A stretch of DNA of 64,000 bases from Microcella putealis (GTDB taxonomy: Bacteria > Actinomycetota > Actinomycetes > Actinomycetales > Microbacteriaceae), in NCBI RefSeq assembly GCF_004216575.1, contig NZ_SGWW01000003.1, forward strand, positions 248,001 to 312,000. The letters run 5' to 3'. The notes under the pieces were generated by a model. That model was not told the origin of the DNA, did no database searches, and was given only the letters and a program-made list of their open reading frames with translations. Position 1 is the stretch's first letter, and each line of letters begins with the position of its first letter. This document shows, piece after piece, positions 63,227 through 64,000 of this stretch. The position numbers and the translations under genes were made by a program.

Positions 63227-64000
63227 ATGTCCGCGCATCCTGCACCGCCGCTGCCGATTACGACGCTGACGATCAATCCGGCGCTCGATGTGAGCACGTC
63301 GACGCCGACCGTCATGGCCGAGCACAAGATGCGCTGCGGGCCCAGCCGGCTCGACCCGGGTGGCGGGGGAGTCAACGTCAGCCGCGTCATCGCGCGACTG
63401 GGCGGACAGTCGACCGCGATCTACGCGGTGGGCGGGCCGACCGGGCAGGCTTACCGCCAGCTGCTCGAGGCCGAAGGCATCGTGGGTCGCGCCGTGCCGA
63501 TCGCCGGCTCGACGCGCGAAAACATCACCGTCGATGAGACCGAGACCGGCAAGCAGTTCCGCTTCGTGCTGCAGGGGCCCGAGGTCACCGAGCCCGAGTG
63601 GCAGGCGGCGCTGGCCGCCACCCTCTCGACGGCGCGCTTCGGCGGCTACGTGGTGCCGAGCGGCTCGCTGCCGCCCGGGGTGCCCGACGACTTCTACGCG
63701 CGCGTGACCCGCGCCGCGCACGAGTCGGGTGCCCGGGTTGTCGTCGATGCCTCGGGTGAGGCGCTCGCCGCCGCGCTCGACGAGGGCGTGTACCTGATCA
63801 AGCCGAGTGGCCGCGAGCTGGGCGAGCTGGTCGGCTCCACCCTCAGCACCGTCGCCGAGAAGACGGCGGCAGCGACCGAGCTCGTGGCGCGCGGTCGGGT
63901 CGAGGTCGTCGCGCTCACGCTCGGCGGCGACGGCGCGGTGCTCGTGACACGAGACGGTGCCCAGCATTTGGCCCCGCCGCCCATCGAGGTGCACTCGACG
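63227..64000 (+). CDS. PfkB-family sugar kinase (1- or 6-phosphofructokinase type), N-terminal part
   Basis: The first 258 codons of a gene that leaves the window. ITTLTINPALDVSTSTPTV and DPGGGGVNVSRVIARLGG are the hexose-phosphate kinase start and PfkB signature 1. VVPSGSLPPGVP and LIKPSGRELGELVG follow, as in E. coli PfkB. The second signature with the catalytic Asp lies beyond the edge. The ATG follows TAGCCT by 6 bases. With pfkA at 16.3 kb the strain has two phosphofructokinase-type genes in this window. Confidence 0.88.
   Translation, partial: MSAHPAPPLPITTLTINPALDVSTSTPTVMAEHKMRCGPSRLDPGGGGVNVSRVIARLGGQSTAIYAVGGPTGQAYRQLLEAEGIVGRAVPIAGSTRENITVDETETGKQFRFVLQGPEVTEPEWQAALAATLSTARFGGYVVPSGSLPPGVPDDFYARVTRAAHESGARVVVDASGEALAAALDEGVYLIKPSGRELGELVGSTLSTVAEKTAAATELVARGRVEVVALTLGGDGAVLVTRDGAQHLAPPPIEVHST

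Overview
The window is a 64 kb piece of a high-GC actinobacterial chromosome, most likely from the family Microbacteriaceae. Three things point there: the coproporphyrin-type heme gene order, the actinobacterial marker families (DUF3618, Holin-X, YtxH, DUF4190, RamB), and GTG starts with tight ATGA/GTGA gene overlaps. It carries 62 recognisable protein genes, two of them cut by the window edges and one carrying an in-frame stop. I see no rRNA, tRNA, CRISPR array, transposase or prophage. The gene content looks like ordinary core chromosome with a free-living, amino-acid, acetate and sugar using lifestyle.

Layout. 1-6.6 kb: heme operon cgoX-hemQ-hemH-hemC-hemB-hemL, every junction overlapping by 4 bases, then a small HTH gene behind a perfect palindrome. 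6.6-11.9 kb (minus strand): siderophore-iron uptake operon (siderophore-interacting reductase, two permeases, ATPase, binding lipoprotein) with two DtxR/IdeR-type iron boxes. 12-14.7 kb: YtxH/Holin-X/DUF3618 envelope trio, hemD, a membrane protein. 14.7-17.4 kb (minus): proline symporter putP and phosphofructokinase pfkA. 17.5-20.1 kb: DUF4190 protein, AlkA-type glycosylase, thioesterase, two DUF202 proteins. 20.2-24.6 kb (minus): SDR, FAD oxidoreductase, membrane protein, LysR regulator, the last divergent from putA (24.7-28.2 kb). 28.2-30.5 kb: DUF4259 gene, a 142-bp nested inverted repeat, a YtrA-type GntR gene and a membrane protein. 30.6-35.2 kb: RamB-type regulator divergent from the glyoxylate shunt genes aceA and aceB. 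35.3-41.5 kb: small membrane protein, Lrp regulator, ferric iron ABC operon fbpABC behind a third iron box, kynureninase. 41.6-48.5 kb: small envelope protein, debranching-type glycosidase divergent from a LacI-SBP-permease-permease sugar uptake operon. 48.5-48.95 kb: gene-free stretch with a 46-bp tandem repeat and nested palindromes. 49-50.9 kb (minus): DrrAB-like ABC exporter. 51-57.9 kb: acyl-CoA dehydrogenase, hydrolases, 2OG oxygenase, and a divergent TetR/SDR pair whose SDR has an internal amber codon. 58-61.2 kb: a compact acyl-CoA-dehydrogenase-like / PIG-L deacetylase-NodS-like methyltransferase fusion / GT2 operon of unknown product, the best candidate here for an undescribed pathway. 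61.2-64 kb: aldo/keto reductase, zinc alcohol dehydrogenase and the start of a PfkB sugar kinase.

Functional links. Iron uptake (two importers) and heme synthesis sit side by side. Proline import, oxidation and a candidate regulator are within 14 kb. Acetate-type regulation (RamB) faces the glyoxylate shunt. A strong recurring feature is a TANNNT-like -10 hexamer placed 6-8 bases before the start codon. It implies leaderless transcripts for about 19 of the 62 genes, and I used it to choose several starts. All functional calls come from reading protein motifs and family resemblance; no database search was run.
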